NCBI GenBank assembly: GCA_011052165.1
Contig: DRJN01000406.1
Coordinates: forward strand, 1-7,507
Length of the DNA: 7,507 bases
Direction: 5' to 3'
Source of the DNA: Gammaproteobacteria bacterium
Lineage (GTDB): Bacteria > Pseudomonadota > Gammaproteobacteria > UBA6429 > Thiohalophilaceae
The notes under the pieces were generated by a model. The model was not told where the DNA came from. It saw only the letters and a list, made by a program, of their open reading frames with translations, and made no database searches. This document shows, piece after piece, positions 5,806 through 7,507 of the stretch. Made by a program: the position numbers and the translations under genes. Position 1 is the stretch's first letter. Each line of letters begins with the position of its first letter.

Positions 5806-7026
5806 TTATAAATAATTAAACAAGGAAATACCCTGCACGCGGGTAAAGGCTTTCTGTGAGGCTTTCAGTCCGGTCAGTTTTAGATTCAGATCACTGACGG
5901 CTTTGCTGTAATCCAGATCCTCAACCTTGGACAGGGTCTGCTTGATCTGCAATTTATAGGATCCATTAATATCTTCCTGCCCGTCCAGCGCATTGAGGCG
6001 AGCGCCTACTGTGGCGCGAACGTCGAGAATATTATTCAGCCCCTGATCCAGCCCCACCAGAGCACGAGCAGCTTCATTGTGCAACCCGGTGAACCCTTTG
6101 CCTTTGTCGTCCGTACCTTTCAGTGCGCTGACCAAGCGATCGATGGTAGTAAAGAGATCCTGGTTTTCACTCGGACGCACGACAAAAGAGTCGCCATTTT
6201 CCGGCTCCCCCTTGATAAAAGTATTCACACCCTTGAAAGCAATCGCATCACCAGATTTATATGGCGTCCCTGCAGGAACAATAATCTGACCTTTCTCATC
6301 GGTAACTTTATAGGAAAATTCCTTGCTGCCATCAGGCTTGACTTTTTTGGCAAAAACAATGGTGTAGCGACCACCCTTAAAGCCATCAACCGAATTACCC
6401 GGTGAAATAACGGCACTACCCCTGTTGCTGGGACTATCAAATATTGCAAATTCACCGTTACCATCCTTGATATCGCGAAACACCTTACTACCTGAATCTC
6501 CGGTGGCAATCTGCCGCTCCGGACCAATCAGTATAAAACGCTGGCCATCATCACCATGATAGTCATAGCCACTGCCTACGCTGTGATTAAAAGGACGGTA
6601 TTTGGTCTTTGAACCGGAAAAAAGAAATCCACCGCTACTGTCCGTGGAATTGGCAAGATTGAAAAGTTCATCATTGAGCTGACCGATTTCGTCGGCGACA
6701 AAGCCCCGATCCTCGGCTGTCAGGGAATCATTATTAGCCTGTACGGTGAGTTCGCGCACGCGCTGGATAACGCTGGTCACACTTTTCAGCACGCTTTCTT
6801 CCATTGTCAGGCGCGTGCGCGCGGCATTAATATTTTCCTGCTGCTGTTTCGTGCCCGCCAGGGCATCGCGAAGATTGACCACTCGTGCGGCGGCCACAGG
6901 ATCATCGGAGGGCCGGGTAATACGACGGCCGGTGGCCACCTGTTCCTGCACCGTGCTCAGTTTTTTCTGCTGATCAATCATGGCATCAATGGCAACCTGC
7001 TGAGCCTGATGAGTCGATATACGCAT
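5806..7026 (-). CDS. flgL: FlgL, hook-filament junction protein (HAP3)
   Basis: FlgL forms the second of the two junction layers between hook and filament and receives the first flagellin subunits. The 406-residue product has the flagellin-like N-terminus MRISTHQAQQVAIDAMIDQQ (1-20), the motif QVATGRRITRPSDDPVAA (29-46), and SVIQRVRELTVQANN (85-99). These are followed by the FlgL-typical FLFSGSKTKYRPF (134-146) and GDDGQRFILIGPERQIATGD (158-177). The C-terminal domain (about 315-406) has ATVGARLNALDGQ (338-350) and LDYSKAVSDLNLKLTGLKAS (371-390), ending in GISLFNYL. Many FlgL proteins are about 300-420 residues, so the length is normal. A central domain at about 180-290 is variable. The ATG lies 4 bases after the flgK stop with AGGTAAG upstream, so translation is probably coupled. 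No cysteine is present. Confidence 0.95.
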   Translation of the reverse strand: MRISTHQAQQVAIDAMIDQQKKLSTVQEQVATGRRITRPSDDPVAAARVVNLRDALAGTKQQQENINAARTRLTMEESVLKSVTSVIQRVRELTVQANNDSLTAEDRGFVADEIGQLNDELFNLANSTDSSGGFLFSGSKTKYRPFNHSVGSGYDYHGDDGQRFILIGPERQIATGDSGSKVFRDIKDGNGEFAIFDSPSNRGSAVISPGNSVDGFKGGRYTIVFAKKVKPDGSKEFSYKVTDEKGQIIVPAGTPYKSGDAIAFKGVNTFIKGEPENGDSFVVRPSENQDLFTTIDRLVSALKGTDDKGKGFTGLHNEAARALVGLDQGLNNILDVRATVGARLNALDGQEDINGSYKLQIKQTLSKVEDLDYSKAVSDLNLKLTGLKASQKAFTRVQGISLFNYL

Positions 7027-7030
7027 GGTC

Positions 7031-7507
7031 TTACCTGAATGAACTCAAGAGGGTTTCAAGCAACTTGTTGGCAGTCGCAATCATCTGCGCGTTGGCCTGA
7101 TACAGCTTTTGAAAGCGCATCATGTTGGCCGCCTCCTCGTCGAGATTCACGCCGGAGATGGATTCCCGTTGTGCTTTGGCCTGGGCCAGCAATTTTTCCT
7201 GTGCCCCCGCATTCACTTCGAGCTCATGCGTCTTGCTGCCTACCCGGGAAACCAGTTGCGAATAGGCCTGTGCATAATCGACGGTACCATTGGATAATAC
7301 TGGGGTATTCTGTAGTTTCGCCAGATCAATCGCATTGCGGTTATCGCCGACGCCATCCGTATTGAATTCAATTTTGAAACTATCTCCGGCTTTGGGTTCA
7401 CCACTAAGATGAACACGGAAACCAAAGTCCGTGCCATCCGGAAGAGGAAACACATCGCGGCCTTTTTTCGGATCATACGCCAGTAAGGTGCTGACTCCCG
7501 GCGGATT
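7031..7507 (-). CDS. flgK: FlgK, hook-filament junction protein (HAP1), C-terminal part
   Basis: Only the last 158 residues are inside the window; the frame is open to the right edge and the start lies beyond it. FlgK forms the first junction layer on the hook. The visible part holds the family's C-terminal hallmarks: GDNRNAIDLAKLQNT near residues 53-67 of the fragment, AYSQLVSRVGSKT (80-92), and the helix SGVNLDEEAANMMRFQKLYQ (115-134), which runs on into ANAQMIATANKLLETLLSSF to the end. That helix is shared with flagellin-type and rod/hook axial proteins and packs in the filament core. It is followed after 4 bases by flgL. A GTG at 7453 is only an internal valine codon, not a start. No cysteine is present in this part. 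Confidence 0.96.
   Translation of the reverse strand, partial: NPPGVSTLLAYDPKKGRDVFPLPDGTDFGFRVHLSGEPKAGDSFKIEFNTDGVGDNRNAIDLAKLQNTPVLSNGTVDYAQAYSQLVSRVGSKTHELEVNAGAQEKLLAQAKAQRESISGVNLDEEAANMMRFQKLYQANAQMIATANKLLETLLSSFR

Overview
The window is one flagellar late-gene block, transcribed entirely from the minus strand. Read in the direction of transcription (right to left) it holds the 3' end of flgK (hook-filament junction), flgL (second junction protein), a repeat-filled gap, fliC (flagellin), flaG, fliD (filament cap), fliS (flagellin chaperone) and a fliT-like chaperone gene. It ends in about 400 bases in which no gene can be supported. The order flgK-flgL-fliC-flaG-fliD-fliS, a good sigma-54 type site in front of fliD and a sigma-28 type site in front of fliC match the polar-flagellum loci of Gammaproteobacteria such as Pseudomonas and its relatives. 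REP-like palindromes of the 'GATGGGT...ACCCATC' type, which I know from many gammaproteobacterial genomes, point the same way. I cannot name a genus.

Layout. Positions 7507-5806 hold the flgK end and flgL, 4 bases apart and clearly one transcription unit. Positions 5805-5406 are non-coding: three copies of a 28-bp REP-like palindrome (5660-5788) directly behind flgL, an AT-rich stretch, then the fliC promoter and leader. Positions 5405-3927 are fliC. Positions 3856-3467 are flaG, with a small hairpin between it and fliC. Positions 3466-3369 carry the predicted RpoN promoter for fliD. Positions 3368-1329 encode an unusually long FliD of 679 residues. A 147-base gap with an 11-bp hairpin leads to fliS (1181-759), followed 21 bases later by fliT (737-399). 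Just behind fliT lies a 155-bp MITE-like inverted-repeat element (211-365), then AT-rich DNA to the window edge.

How the genes work together. FlgK and FlgL join the hook to the filament. FliS escorts flagellin and FliT-type chaperones escort FliD to the flagellar type III export gate. FliD caps the growing filament and folds FliC subunits beneath it. FlaG affects filament length in the species where it has been studied. The window therefore encodes nearly the whole filament-assembly set.

The most noteworthy points are the roughly 195-residue extra segment in FliD, the REP triplet between flgL and fliC, the MITE-like element behind fliT, and the complete absence of cysteine in all seven proteins. 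I see no defence system, phage, transposase or wholly new gene system here.
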